DNA of 45,637 bases, from assembly GCA_016926595.1 (NCBI GenBank), contig JAFGOG010000243.1, positions 1 to 45,637 on the forward strand, in the 5' to 3' direction. The translations under genes and the position numbers were made by a program. Below the pieces are notes generated by a model, which did no database searches, was not told where the DNA came from, and worked only from the letters and a program-made list of their open reading frames with translations. The DNA is from Anaerolineae bacterium (GTDB taxonomy: Bacteria; Chloroflexota; Anaerolineae; JAAYZQ01). The first letter of the stretch is position 1. Every line of letters begins with the position of its first letter. Shown here in pieces: positions 9,315 through 16,464 of this stretch.

Positions 9315-9343
9315 ATCGTATCCGAATCAGAGATTGGTGTCAA
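9315..9343 (-). promoter_or_regulatory. Promoter, apparently leaderless
   Basis: Minus-strand TTGACA (9343-9338), 17-nt spacer and TACGAT (9320-9315). The expected start point is 9309-9307, at the ATG of the downstream gene (9307). Confidence 0.75.
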
Positions 9344-9364
9344 ATCCCTACCCGCGACGAGCTT

Positions 9365-9392
9365 TTGACATCTCGGGCAGTTTGGTTATAAT
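9365..9392 (+). promoter_or_regulatory. Promoter of the ECF-coaX operon
   Basis: TTGACA (9365-9370), 16-nt spacer and TATAAT (9387-9392), full consensus. Its -35 box is 21 bp from that of the divergent promoter at 9315-9343. Transcription would start near 9399, giving a leader of about 200 nt. Confidence 0.88.
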
Positions 9393-9398
9393 GAGGCG

Positions 9399-9597
9399 GC
9401 CATGGACCCATTGGGCCGTGAGCTATACCTGCAAAAGCGAACTGCACCGCTTTCCGGTGCCGCTGGGATCGCCGAAGCGACCGAGACGGCAAGAGGGAGT
9501 GGTCCTCTGTCGACCTTGCCTTGCTGCCGCCTGACGCTGACCCGACCCTGCTCGTCGTTGCCTTGCGGGTGGACATTTTCAACACGAGGAGGATCTC
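9399..9597 (+). promoter_or_regulatory. Long structured leader of the ECF operon
   Basis: About 200 nt between promoter and first gene. It holds a hairpin GCACCG/CGGTGC (9444-9449 with 9455-9460) and a nested structure: GGCAAG (9488-9493) with CTTGCC (9515-9520) closing over AGAGG/CCTCT (9492-9496 with 9504-9508, sharing bases at the edge). I do not recognise a known riboswitch class, but the length and folding suggest cis regulation, perhaps by the transported vitamin. GAGGAGG stands before the ATG at 9598. Confidence 0.4.
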
Positions 9598-10179
9598 ATG
9601 ATACGTGCAAGTCGTTTCTGGCAGCTCAGTACTTACGACCTGGCAGTGGCCGGTGTGTTCGGGGCACTGGCCATCGTGCTGGCCTTTACCCCACTGGGGC
9701 TGATCCCGGTACCCAACATCAGCGGTTCAGCCACTAGCCTGCACCTGCCGGCTATCGTTGCCGGCATTCTGGCCGGCCCCGTTGTCGGCGCGTTGGTCGG
9801 GCTGGTGTTGGCCATCGCCTCGTGGTCCCTTTACAGCGCGACCTTTATCACCCTGGCCAACGGCAACCTATTCGTGGCATTGCTGGCCGCCTTTCTGCCG
9901 CGGATTCTGATCGGCGTCCTGGCGTACTGTGCCTATCGGCCTCTGCGACGCTGGCCAGCACTGGCCGCCGGGGCAGCGGCTATCGTCGGCACACTAACCA
10001 ACACGGTTGGCGTGTTGGGTACCCTGCTGGCGTTGGGCACATTCCCGACAGAGCTCCTTGTGCCCATCCTTTCCATGAATGTGCCGATCGAAATCGCCCT
10101 GGCTTTGATCGTCACTATTCCTGCCGTGGTCGCCTTGAGAGCGGCGGGCAAAAGGCGCATCGCCGCCGCGCGCGACTGA
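9598..10179 (+). CDS. ECF transporter substrate-binding (S) component
   Basis: A 193-aa integral membrane protein with about six hydrophobic helices and a short basic C-terminus. The pattern of NISGSATSLHLPAIVAG followed by the Gly-rich GPVVGALVGLVLAIASW is typical of energy-coupling-factor S components, which bind a vitamin and dock on the A-A-T module. The complete module follows directly: two ATPases and the T protein. The downstream type III pantothenate kinase gene suggests the substrate is pantothenate (PanT-like); this is inference from context, not from binding residues. Biotin, thiamin or another vitamin cannot be excluded. Good ribosome site AGGAGG; it is the first gene after the long leader. 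Confidence 0.8.
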   Translation: MIRASRFWQLSTYDLAVAGVFGALAIVLAFTPLGLIPVPNISGSATSLHLPAIVAGILAGPVVGALVGLVLAIASWSLYSATFITLANGNLFVALLAAFLPRILIGVLAYCAYRPLRRWPALAAGAAAIVGTLTNTVGVLGTLLALGTFPTELLVPILSMNVPIEIALALIVTIPAVVALRAAGKRRIAAARD

Positions 10180-10186
10180 CAGGCAG

Positions 10187-11101
10187 ATGCCGCCGTTTAT
10201 CCAGGTCCAAGGCCTGGAATATGCCTACCCCCAGGAAGATGGTCAGCAGGTGCACGCCCTGCGTGGGGTGGACCTGACCATCGATCGGGGCGAGTTCGTG
10301 GCCATCATCGGTCCAAACGGGTCGGGCAAATCGACCTTGGCCCGCCATTTTAACGGGCTGCTGCTGCCGACGGCCGGGCAGGTGTGGGTGGATGGCCTGC
10401 TCACGGCCGATCCCAACCGTCTGCCGACGATCCGGCAGCGAGTGGGAATGGTCTTTCAGAACCCCGACAACCAATTGGTGGCCAGCACCGTCGAAGAGGA
10501 CATCGCCTTTGGCCCCGAGAACCTGGCCCTCCCCCCTGACGAGATCCGGCGGCGGGTGGACGAAGCATTGAAGATTGTCGGACTGACCGACTATGCTACG
10601 CACCCGCCGCACATGCTTTCCGGCGGCCAAAAGCAAAAGGTGGCGATCGCCGGGGCGCTGGCAACCCGCCCCGACTGTATCGTCTTTGACGAACCGAACT
10701 CGATGCTCGACCCGCCCGGCCGCCAGCAGGTGTTGGGCACCATCTGCAGGCTCAATGCCGAGGGGATGACGATCGTGCTGATCACCCAGTCGATGGACGA
10801 GGCGGCCATCGCCGGGCGGATCGTGGTGATGGACGCGGGGCGCATCGCCCTGGATGGACCGCCGAAGGTAGTGTTTGCCGCCCCGGACAGGGAGGGCGAT
10901 CATAGGGGCAAGGAGGACGGTCATAGGGGCATGGAGAGCGACCACGGGGGTAAAGAGGGCGACCACATGGGGTCGCCCCTACTGGAGATGGGGCTCGACC
11001 GGCCTTTTGCGGCCGAGATCGCCGAGCGCCTGCGGCAACAGGGGATACCGCTGCCCGCCGGCCTGTTGACGGTGGAGGAGCTGGCGGCAGCACTGTGCTG
11101 A
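10187..11101 (+). CDS. ecfA1: ECF transporter ATPase A1, with repeat insertion
   Basis: One of two ATPases energising the ECF transporter. It has Walker A GPNGSGKST (42-50), the Q-loop region GMVFQNPDNQ, signature LSGGQKQKVAIAG, Walker B CIVFDEPNSMLDP and the switch-His region ITQSMDEAA; His is absent there, with Gln instead (TQSMDE), a notable deviation. Between the core and the C-terminal tail (LLEMGLDRPFAAEIAERL) lies a strange stretch made of 7-residue units (GDHRGKE, DGHRGME, SDHGGKE, GDHMGSP), encoded by a dispersed DNA repeat at 10894-10982. Both flanks fit the family, so the gene seems to have kept its frame after the insertion. It begins 7 nt after the S gene and overlaps ecfA2. Confidence 0.9.
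   Translation: MPPFIQVQGLEYAYPQEDGQQVHALRGVDLTIDRGEFVAIIGPNGSGKSTLARHFNGLLLPTAGQVWVDGLLTADPNRLPTIRQRVGMVFQNPDNQLVASTVEEDIAFGPENLALPPDEIRRRVDEALKIVGLTDYATHPPHMLSGGQKQKVAIAGALATRPDCIVFDEPNSMLDPPGRQQVLGTICRLNAEGMTIVLITQSMDEAAIAGRIVVMDAGRIALDGPPKVVFAAPDREGDHRGKEDGHRGMESDHGGKEGDHMGSPLLEMGLDRPFAAEIAERLRQQGIPLPAGLLTVEELAAALC
10894..10982 (+). repeat. Dispersed hairpin repeat inside ecfA1
   Basis: Three 21-bp direct units (10894-10914, 10915-10935, 10936-10956) followed by a terminal unit (10957-10982) containing GGGCGACC, loop ACATGG, GGTCGCCC and then CTAC. The same architecture recurs at 16386-16464. The 21-bp unit length preserves the reading frame. Confidence 0.85.
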
Positions 11102-11958
11102 TCCAGATCGAAAAGCTGAGTTATGTCTATTCCCCGGGCACGCCGCTGGCCCGCACCGCCCTGGATGGGGTAAGCCTTGAGCTACGTCCCGGGGAGCGGG
11201 TGGGCCTCGTGGGACAGACCGGCTCCGGCAAGTCGACTCTGGCGCAGCAGATAGCCGGCCTGCTGGCGCCGACGGCCGGCCGGGTCCTCCTCGACGGCGT
11301 GCCGGCTCACGAGCGGACGCCTGCCGCCCGCGCCCAGCGGCGCAGGGTTGGCCTGGCTTTTCAACATCCCGAACAGCAGATCTTTGAGCAGACGGTATTC
11401 AAAGAGGTGGCCTTTGGCCCACACAACCTGGGGCTGACCGAGGCCGAGGCCGTCGAGCGGGTACAGTGGGCACTGGAGATGACCGGCCTGGACCCGGCTG
11501 CCTTTGTAGAGCGGGCGCCCTTTGGCCTGAGCGGCGGCGAGATGCGCCGGGTGGCGCTTGCTGGCATCCTGGCCATGCGCCCTGATGTGTTGATCCTGGA
11601 CGAGCCGACCGCCGGGCTGGACCCCCGAGGCCGGCGGGAGCTGCTGGCCCGGGTCGACGGTTGGCAGGCACACACCGGCATGACGCTTGTCCTGATCTCC
11701 CACCATCTCGACGAGGTGGCCCGCCTGGTCGACCGGGTCATCCTGTTGGCCGGTGGACAGGTCGCAGCCGACGGGCCAACCCGCCAGGTGCTGGGCGACA
11801 GCCAGCTCCTGTGCTCAGCCGGCCTGTCGGCGCCCCAGCCCGTGGCGCTCCTCGAAACGCTGCGAGCGGCCGGCTGGCAGGTCCACACCGACTTGCTGCT
11901 GCCGGAACAGGTCGCGGCCGAGATCGGCCAGGCCTGGCGCCAAAGGAGCGGATCGTGA
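11095..11958 (+). CDS. ecfA2: ECF transporter ATPase A2
   Basis: Second ATPase of the ECF module (287 aa). Walker A GQTGSGKST, Q-loop GLAFQHPEQQIFE, signature LSGGEMRRVALAG, Walker B VLILDEPTAGLDP and switch His in ISHHLDEVA are all present, so this subunit looks fully active. The C-terminal tail resembles other EcfA proteins. It starts with GTG inside the end of ecfA1 (7-nt overlap) and its stop overlaps the start of ecfT (GTGA), so translation is coupled. It forms a heterodimer with EcfA1, which has a less canonical switch region. Confidence 0.92.
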   Translation: MLIQIEKLSYVYSPGTPLARTALDGVSLELRPGERVGLVGQTGSGKSTLAQQIAGLLAPTAGRVLLDGVPAHERTPAARAQRRRVGLAFQHPEQQIFEQTVFKEVAFGPHNLGLTEAEAVERVQWALEMTGLDPAAFVERAPFGLSGGEMRRVALAGILAMRPDVLILDEPTAGLDPRGRRELLARVDGWQAHTGMTLVLISHHLDEVARLVDRVILLAGGQVAADGPTRQVLGDSQLLCSAGLSAPQPVALLETLRAAGWQVHTDLLLPEQVAAEIGQAWRQRSGS

Positions 11959-12752
11959 ATCTGCTGCTGCCCGGCATGTACGTGGCCGCCGATTCGCCCC
12001 TGCACCGCCTGGACCCGAGGCTCAAGATGGGGGCGGCCCTGGGCCTGATGGCCCTGCCGTTCGCAGTGCACAGCCTGCTGAGCTGTCTCCTCCTGGTCGC
12101 CCTGGTGGCCGCCATGGCATTGCTAGCGCAGGCGCCGATAACGGCGCTACTGCGCACTGTGCGCACCGTCTTTTGGCTCGCCCTCCTCATGTTCATTTTT
12201 TACTTCTTTGCCACACCCGGCCAGCCGTTGGTCACCTGGGGAGGGGTCAGTGTCACCGTAGAGGGGCTGGCGATGGGAGCGACACAGGTGTACCGGATAT
12301 GCCTGCTAGTGATCGTGGCTTCGCTGCTGACCTACACCACGTCGCCCGGCCAACTCGCTCACGGCCTCGAGGCGCTGTTTGGCCCACTCGAGCGGCTGCG
12401 CTTCCCGGTGCGGGAGATAGCCCTGGTGCTGACCATCGCCTTGCGCTTTGTGCCCACCTTTTTCGCCGAGATCGACGCCATCTCCAAGGCCCAGCGGGCC
12501 CGTGGAGCCGATTTCTACTCGGGGGGGCCATGGCGGCGGCTGCGCAGCCTGGTGCCGATCTTTGTCCCCATCTTTGTGTCTGCCCTGCGCCGCGCCGAGG
12601 ATCTGGCCACGGCCATGGACGCCCGCGGCTTTCGCTGCGCCCCGCACCGCACACGGCTTTACCGGCTGTCGTTGGGCTGGAACGACCTGGCGGCAAGCCT
12701 GATCGTTCTGGCCGCCAGCCTGCTCATCCTAGGATTGGAACGGTGGATTTAG
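11955..12752 (+). CDS. ecfT: ECF transporter transmembrane (T) component
   Basis: A 265-aa membrane protein linking the ATPases to the S component. Several hydrophobic helices lie in residues 30-115 and at the C-terminus. The two coupling motifs typical of EcfT are both visible: AQRARGAD and MDARGFR, about 40 residues apart on the cytoplasmic coupling helices. The GTG start at 11955 overlaps the ecfA2 stop and has AAAGGAG 6 nt upstream; an open frame reaching further upstream is antisense-like carry-over through ecfA2. It completes a dedicated (group I) ECF operon with its own S, A1, A2 and T genes. Confidence 0.93.
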   Translation: MNLLLPGMYVAADSPLHRLDPRLKMGAALGLMALPFAVHSLLSCLLLVALVAAMALLAQAPITALLRTVRTVFWLALLMFIFYFFATPGQPLVTWGGVSVTVEGLAMGATQVYRICLLVIVASLLTYTTSPGQLAHGLEALFGPLERLRFPVREIALVLTIALRFVPTFFAEIDAISKAQRARGADFYSGGPWRRLRSLVPIFVPIFVSALRRAEDLATAMDARGFRCAPHRTRLYRLSLGWNDLAASLIVLAASLLILGLERWI

Positions 12753-12762
12753 GGTCCGTTAT

Positions 12763-12797
12763 GTCATCCTGAAGGCGGATCGCGCCCGAAGGATCTT
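12763..12797 (+). repeat. Short dispersed repeat before coaX
   Basis: GTCATCCTGA, a GC-rich middle, then GCCCGAAGGATCT. It is the same general type as the inverted copy at 13571-13597. Its right end merges into the coaX ribosome site. Confidence 0.6.
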
Positions 12798-12807
12798 GGA
12801 GGGAAAG

Positions 12808-13572
12808 ATGCTGCTGTGCATCGACATTGGCAACATCAACATCACGTTCGGAGTGTACGCAGGCGAGACGCTGGGTTGTCACTGGCGCATCCAGACGGTC
12901 CACGACAGGACATCCGACGAGTATGGCAGCCTGCTGGACCAGCTCTTCCGCCACCAGGGCTGCCAACCTAACCAGGTAACCGGCATCGCCCTGGCCAGTG
13001 TGGTGCCGCCGCTGACCCCTGTCTTCCAGGAAGCGTGTCGCCAGTACATTGGGCAGGAACCACTGGTGGTCGACGCCGGCGTGCGGACCGGTGTGCGGAT
13101 CCGCTACGACAACCCGCGAGAGGTTGGGGCCGACCGGGTGGCGGACGCGGCGGCGGTGCGGACCCTGTACGGAACGCCGGCCTGTGTGGTCGATTTCAGC
13201 ACCGCCACTGCCTTTGACGCCATCTCGGCCGATGGCGATTACCTGGGAGGCGCCATCGCCCCGGGCATCGGCATTGCGGCCGAGGCACTTTTCCAGCGCA
13301 CTGCCAAGCTGCCCCGGGTGGAGCTAATCCGGCCGCCATCGGCCATCGGCCGCAACACCGCGCACAGCATCCAATCGGGCCTGCTGTTTGGCTATGCTGG
13401 ACTGGTGGAGGGGATGGTGGCCCGCTTCAAGGCCGAACTGGGCCCGACAACGCGGGTGGTAGCCACCGGCAGCCTGGCCCCGCTAATTGCCCAAGAGACG
13501 ACGGCCATCGACGTGGTGGATCTGTGGCTGACGCTCCACGGGCTGCGCATCATTTACGAGCTGAATCGCTGA
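12808..13572 (+). CDS. coaX: Type III pantothenate kinase
   Basis: Phosphorylates pantothenate, the first step of coenzyme A synthesis, in the cytoplasm (254 aa, usual size). ASKHA-fold motifs are visible: the N-terminal phosphate-binding DIGNINITFGVY (the usual Thr is Ile here), REVGADRVADAAAV, DFSTATAFDAIS (family form is DFGTATT) and GGAIAPGIG. The start ATG at 12808 has GGAGGG upstream; the in-frame TTG at 12796 lies within the ribosome site. It follows the ECF T gene by 55 nt in the same direction, so pantothenate uptake and phosphorylation are probably linked. Both ends touch short dispersed repeats. Confidence 0.92.
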   Translation: MLLCIDIGNINITFGVYAGETLGCHWRIQTVHDRTSDEYGSLLDQLFRHQGCQPNQVTGIALASVVPPLTPVFQEACRQYIGQEPLVVDAGVRTGVRIRYDNPREVGADRVADAAAVRTLYGTPACVVDFSTATAFDAISADGDYLGGAIAPGIGIAAEALFQRTAKLPRVELIRPPSAIGRNTAHSIQSGLLFGYAGLVEGMVARFKAELGPTTRVVATGSLAPLIAQETTAIDVVDLWLTLHGLRIIYELNR

Positions 13573-13597
13573 GATTCTTCGCCTCGCTCAGAATGAC
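13571..13597 (-). repeat. Short dispersed repeat after coaX, inverted
   Basis: On the minus strand it reads GTCATTCTGAGCGAGG then CGAAGAATCTC, inverted relative to the unit at 12763-12797. It overlaps the coaX stop codon. Confidence 0.65.
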
Positions 13598-13598
13598 A

Positions 13599-13627
13599 AG
13601 GAGCCCTGGCTGTTCACCAAGGCTCCT
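13599..13627. terminator. Hairpin between convergent genes
   Basis: AGGAGCC (13599-13605) and GGCTCCT (13621-13627) form a 7-bp stem with a 15-nt loop between coaX and the convergent PA14 gene. There is no clear U-run, so termination is only suggested by position. Confidence 0.4.
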
Positions 13628-13644
13628 GCCGCGAATCGTCCTGT

Positions 13645-14928
13645 TTAGCGCGGCACCCACTTGACCGCGTCAAAGGCGATCAGGCGGGACAGGTAGGGCT
13701 CATAGGTCACGTCAGCCAGAGAGACATAGTCGTCATGGGTCCCACGGAACTGATAGGTTCCCAGCGACACCCAGCGGTCGCCGTTGGCCGACTGATCCAC
13801 TACCTTGAGCGTATAGCCGCCGGCGTGCGACACCCAATAGCGCGCCCTGGCAGTGGTGGTGTACTTGTCTGGAATATAGACAAACACCTCGTACCGCCCG
13901 GCCGCCAGGCTGGGGTACCAGCGCACCCAGTTATAGTTGGGCCGCACCGTGTCGTTGTTCTTGGTCCAGTACAGGCGGCCGTTGTACCCCTCGTAGGCGA
14001 TGTGCCAACCGCTGGCCGAGCCGCCCTTGACAAAGCCGGAATCGCGATCATCCACAATCACAGTACCAGGAGCACCGCCTGTCTTGGCCCAGGAGAGTCG
14101 GGCAACGGCTCCGCCCGTGTTTTCATAGTACTCCAGCTTGACCGGGATGCCGCCGCTGGGCACATAGATGTCACCCGTATAGGTGTGCGGCGCCTGGTCC
14201 TTCCAGGTGTCGATCAGCAGATGGTTGTTCACCCACAGCCGGGCGCCGTCGTCCACGGTCAGCGTAAAGCGGTACGACGCAGCCTCCAGGCTCAGGTTCC
14301 GCGTCCAGCGGACCGAAAAGCGATCGGCGTTGACGACGCCAGGGGCTGGCGAGCCGGCGCCCCAGTTAAAGTCGATCTTGGCGTCGTCGCGCACCAACGC
14401 TGACGCACCGCTCAGGTTTTTATTGTTGTAGTACTCGCCGCGCCAGTTGACGATGGCTGCCACAGGCGCCCAGGTCAACCTGGCCACGGCATCGACCGTG
14501 TTCTCATAGTACTCGACCACGACCAGGTGGTGGCCGCTGCCCAGATATTTATCGGCAGTGACCGTCCTGGCCGAATGGTCAGACCAGTCGTTGATGATCA
14601 GATCGCCGTCGACCTGGACCCGCATGCCATCGTCACTGGTCGCCGAAAAGCGGTAGGTGCCGGCCGCCAGATCGAGATAGCGAGCCCAACGGGCCGAAAA
14701 GCCGTCGGCCTGGATGTCTGGGTCGGGTGAGCCCAGCCCCCAGTTGAAATCCAGGTTGGCGTCAGTGCGCTGCACGGCGGGCGACCCACTCATTGTCATG
14801 TTGTTCCAGTAGGCAGCCTGCCAGAATGGATCGGAATGCTGAGGAGCGATCGGTCCCTGCGCCAGAGCCGATCCAGCACCTACCAGCACGATCACCAGGA
14901 CGGCTATAGAACGAAGCGTCGTAGACAT
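13645..14928 (-). CDS. Secreted protein, two PA14 domains plus golvesin-like domain
   Basis: A 427-aa exported protein. Signal peptide about 1-24 (hydrophobic core VLVIVLVGAGSALA). Two PA14 modules follow (about 25-155 and 160-295), each with the DxxDFNWGxGSP opening, an YRFxxTxDDGxRxxVxxxLII core and a VEYYENT close. PA14 modules bind carbohydrate or surface ligands. The C-terminal third (VIVDDRDSGFVKGG, then GRYEVFVYIPDKY) matches golvesin-type C-terminal domains found in extracellular proteins. It is probably a cell-surface or exopolymer-binding protein with no catalytic site visible. The frame opens at 14973, but GGAGGTCAAA directly precedes ATG at 14928, which starts the signal peptide. 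Confidence 0.88.
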   Translation of the reverse strand: MSTTLRSIAVLVIVLVGAGSALAQGPIAPQHSDPFWQAAYWNNMTMSGSPAVQRTDANLDFNWGLGSPDPDIQADGFSARWARYLDLAAGTYRFSATSDDGMRVQVDGDLIINDWSDHSARTVTADKYLGSGHHLVVVEYYENTVDAVARLTWAPVAAIVNWRGEYYNNKNLSGASALVRDDAKIDFNWGAGSPAPGVVNADRFSVRWTRNLSLEAASYRFTLTVDDGARLWVNNHLLIDTWKDQAPHTYTGDIYVPSGGIPVKLEYYENTGGAVARLSWAKTGGAPGTVIVDDRDSGFVKGGSASGWHIAYEGYNGRLYWTKNNDTVRPNYNWVRWYPSLAAGRYEVFVYIPDKYTTTARARYWVSHAGGYTLKVVDQSANGDRWVSLGTYQFRGTHDDYVSLADVTYEPYLSRLIAFDAVKWVPR

Positions 14929-15016
14929 TTTGACCTCCTCCATTTTTTGGTACTTGAGGGCGGCTGCCACCAAATGCCATGCAACCGCACTCTAGCTATA
15001 AGACGCCTGATGCCGG

Positions 15017-15045
15017 TCTATAGTTCCACAGTATCATCTCAACAA
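15017..15045 (-). promoter_or_regulatory. Promoter of the PA14 gene
   Basis: Minus-strand TTGTTG (15045-15040), 17-nt spacer and TATAGA (15022-15017), giving a leader of about 80 nt before ATG 14928. Confidence 0.55.
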
Positions 15046-15053
15046 ATGAGGAA

Positions 15054-15088
15054 GTTGGAGTGTGTGCGGTGCCCGCACACACTCCAAC
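15054..15088. repeat. Perfect 16-bp inverted repeat
   Basis: Arms 15054-15069 and 15073-15088 are exact complements (GTTGGAGTGTGTGCGG and its reverse complement) around the loop TGC. It lies in the 320-bp divergent gap between the PA14 gene and the sphingomyelinase-like gene, 8 bp beyond the -35 box of the former. No U-run on either strand. The rest of this gap holds only the two promoters. Confidence 0.85.
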
Positions 15089-15149
15089 CCCCGATTATTG
15101 GTAAGACACGTTCCACAAGTAGAAAACGAAAGAAATGTCGCCGGTTGGT

Positions 15150-15178
15150 TTGGCAAACGGCGGCAAGTGTGCTATACT
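15150..15178 (+). promoter_or_regulatory. Promoter of the sphingomyelinase-like gene
   Basis: TTGGCA (15150-15155), 17-nt spacer and TATACT (15173-15178), about 70 nt upstream of the TTG start. Confidence 0.65.
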
Positions 15179-15247
15179 TGCGCCACTAATCGTCCTTCAG
15201 ATGGCTCAGAAAGCAGTCAACATCCTGTCCAGAGAGGAGATCTTGGC

Positions 15248-16384
15248 TTGAAACTCCGCATCTTGACGCTCAACTGCTGGGGTCCACCCTTTATCGCCCG
15301 GGATCGCTCAGCCAGAATGGGCGCCATCGGCAGCACCCTGGCCCAGATGGATCTGGATGTCGCCGGCCTACAGGAGCTCTACCAGGAGCAGGACCGCCAA
15401 TTGGTCCTGCAGGGAGCGGCGGCAGGGGGGCTGGTCCACAGCCGCTACTTTCAGTCAGGGATAATGGGCAGTGGATTGCTGCTGTTGTCCCGTTTTCCTA
15501 TCGACGACGCGTCTTTTTTGCGGTTCCGTCTCAACGGGCGTCCCCAGGAACTGCTTCGCAGCGACTACTATGCCGGCAAGGGGATCGCCCGCACCCGCCT
15601 GACGACGCCGGTGGGGCCGATAGACGTTTATAACACACACCTGGTGGCAGGATATGGCGAGATCGGCCCAGATGTCTTTTTCTATCACCGCGTGGCGCAG
15701 GCCTACGAAATCGCCCGGTACATCAACGACATGTCACAGCAGACGCCGGCGATCCTGACCGGCGATCTCAACAGCACGCCCGATAAACTCCCGTACGACA
15801 CGTGCTTGGGCTTGGCTGCATTGGAGGACAGCTACTGGACAACCAACCCCGGAGACCCAGGTATCACCGTCACTACCGACATTCCGTATGTCCTGATCCA
15901 CGAGCCAGAGAGGCTCGACTATATCCTCTACAGAGGCGGGAGCGCCAGCGCCTTTCAAGTTCTGTCCTCTGAAGTAGTACTGAAGACGGCGCCTGCCGAT
16001 CTCGGCATCCTGGCCTACTCGGATCACTATGGGGTGTGCACCACCTTTGAGCTGACGTCCGATGGCTCGGAGCTTCCACCACCTGCAGAGAAGGCAGACG
16101 ACGTGGCCCAACTCGGGCTGGCGCTGCAGGAAGGGCTGAAACACGTCCAGGGCGCGCAGAAGACAGCCTGGATCAGCACAGGCGCAGCCGGCCTGGCCTG
16201 CGCGCTGCTGATCGGCTCACGAGGGCGCACGCGGATCAGCCGCAGGGATCTTTTGCGGCTGCTCGTAACCGCAGGCGCCGCTAGCGCAGGGCTCGTCAGC
16301 GGGGTGAGCCTGTCGTTAGGTCTCCAGTTCTCGGAAGAGGAGCAGGCGTTCCGCGAGATCCTGGCTGAGTTGGAACAGGAGTAA
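15248..16384 (+). CDS. Neutral-sphingomyelinase-like EEP phosphodiesterase
   Basis: A 378-aa endonuclease/exonuclease/phosphatase-fold enzyme. Catalytic residues of the fold are all visible: Asn9 (LTLNCWG), Glu43 (GLQELY), His131 (YNTHLVAG), Asp173/Asn175 (TGDLNS), Asp224 (ERLDYIL) and SDH at 258-260 (YSDHYG). The YNTHL and RLDYI context resembles neutral sphingomyelinases, which cleave phosphocholine or related headgroups from lipids. After the domain come two hydrophobic helices (about 307-323 and 337-360), so the enzyme is membrane-anchored at its C-terminus. TTG start at 15248 with GAGAGGAGA 7 nt before it; the upstream open frame has no domain. Substrate is inferred. Confidence 0.78.
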   Translation: MKLRILTLNCWGPPFIARDRSARMGAIGSTLAQMDLDVAGLQELYQEQDRQLVLQGAAAGGLVHSRYFQSGIMGSGLLLLSRFPIDDASFLRFRLNGRPQELLRSDYYAGKGIARTRLTTPVGPIDVYNTHLVAGYGEIGPDVFFYHRVAQAYEIARYINDMSQQTPAILTGDLNSTPDKLPYDTCLGLAALEDSYWTTNPGDPGITVTTDIPYVLIHEPERLDYILYRGGSASAFQVLSSEVVLKTAPADLGILAYSDHYGVCTTFELTSDGSELPPPAEKADDVAQLGLALQEGLKHVQGAQKTAWISTGAAGLACALLIGSRGRTRISRRDLLRLLVTAGAASAGLVSGVSLSLGLQFSEEEQAFREILAELEQE

Positions 16385-16385
16385 A

Positions 16386-16464
16386 GAGCGGCCACAGGGG
16401 AAGGGCGGCCACAGGGGAAAGGGCAGCCACAGGGGGAAGGGCGGCCACATGGGGCCGCCCCTAC
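16386..16464 (+). repeat. Dispersed hairpin repeat, intergenic copy
   Basis: Three 17-18 bp direct units (16386-16402, 16403-16420, 16421-16438) followed by the terminal unit 16439-16464 with GGGCGGCC, loop ACATGG, GGCCGCCC and CTAC. It fills the whole gap between two convergent genes. The CTAC end supplies the TAG stop of the glyA-gcvT fusion. On the plus strand the hairpin is followed by T6 within 8 nt, so it may also terminate the upstream gene. Confidence 0.85.

Noticed and set aside
9402..9737. Upstream open frame (111 codons) in the ECF leader
   Set aside because: No ribosome site, overlaps the S-component gene in another frame and has shadow-like composition.
10894..10982. CRISPR-like direct repeats
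   Set aside because: Units are contiguous, with no spacers, and end in a hairpin; the same pattern recurs at 16386-16464.
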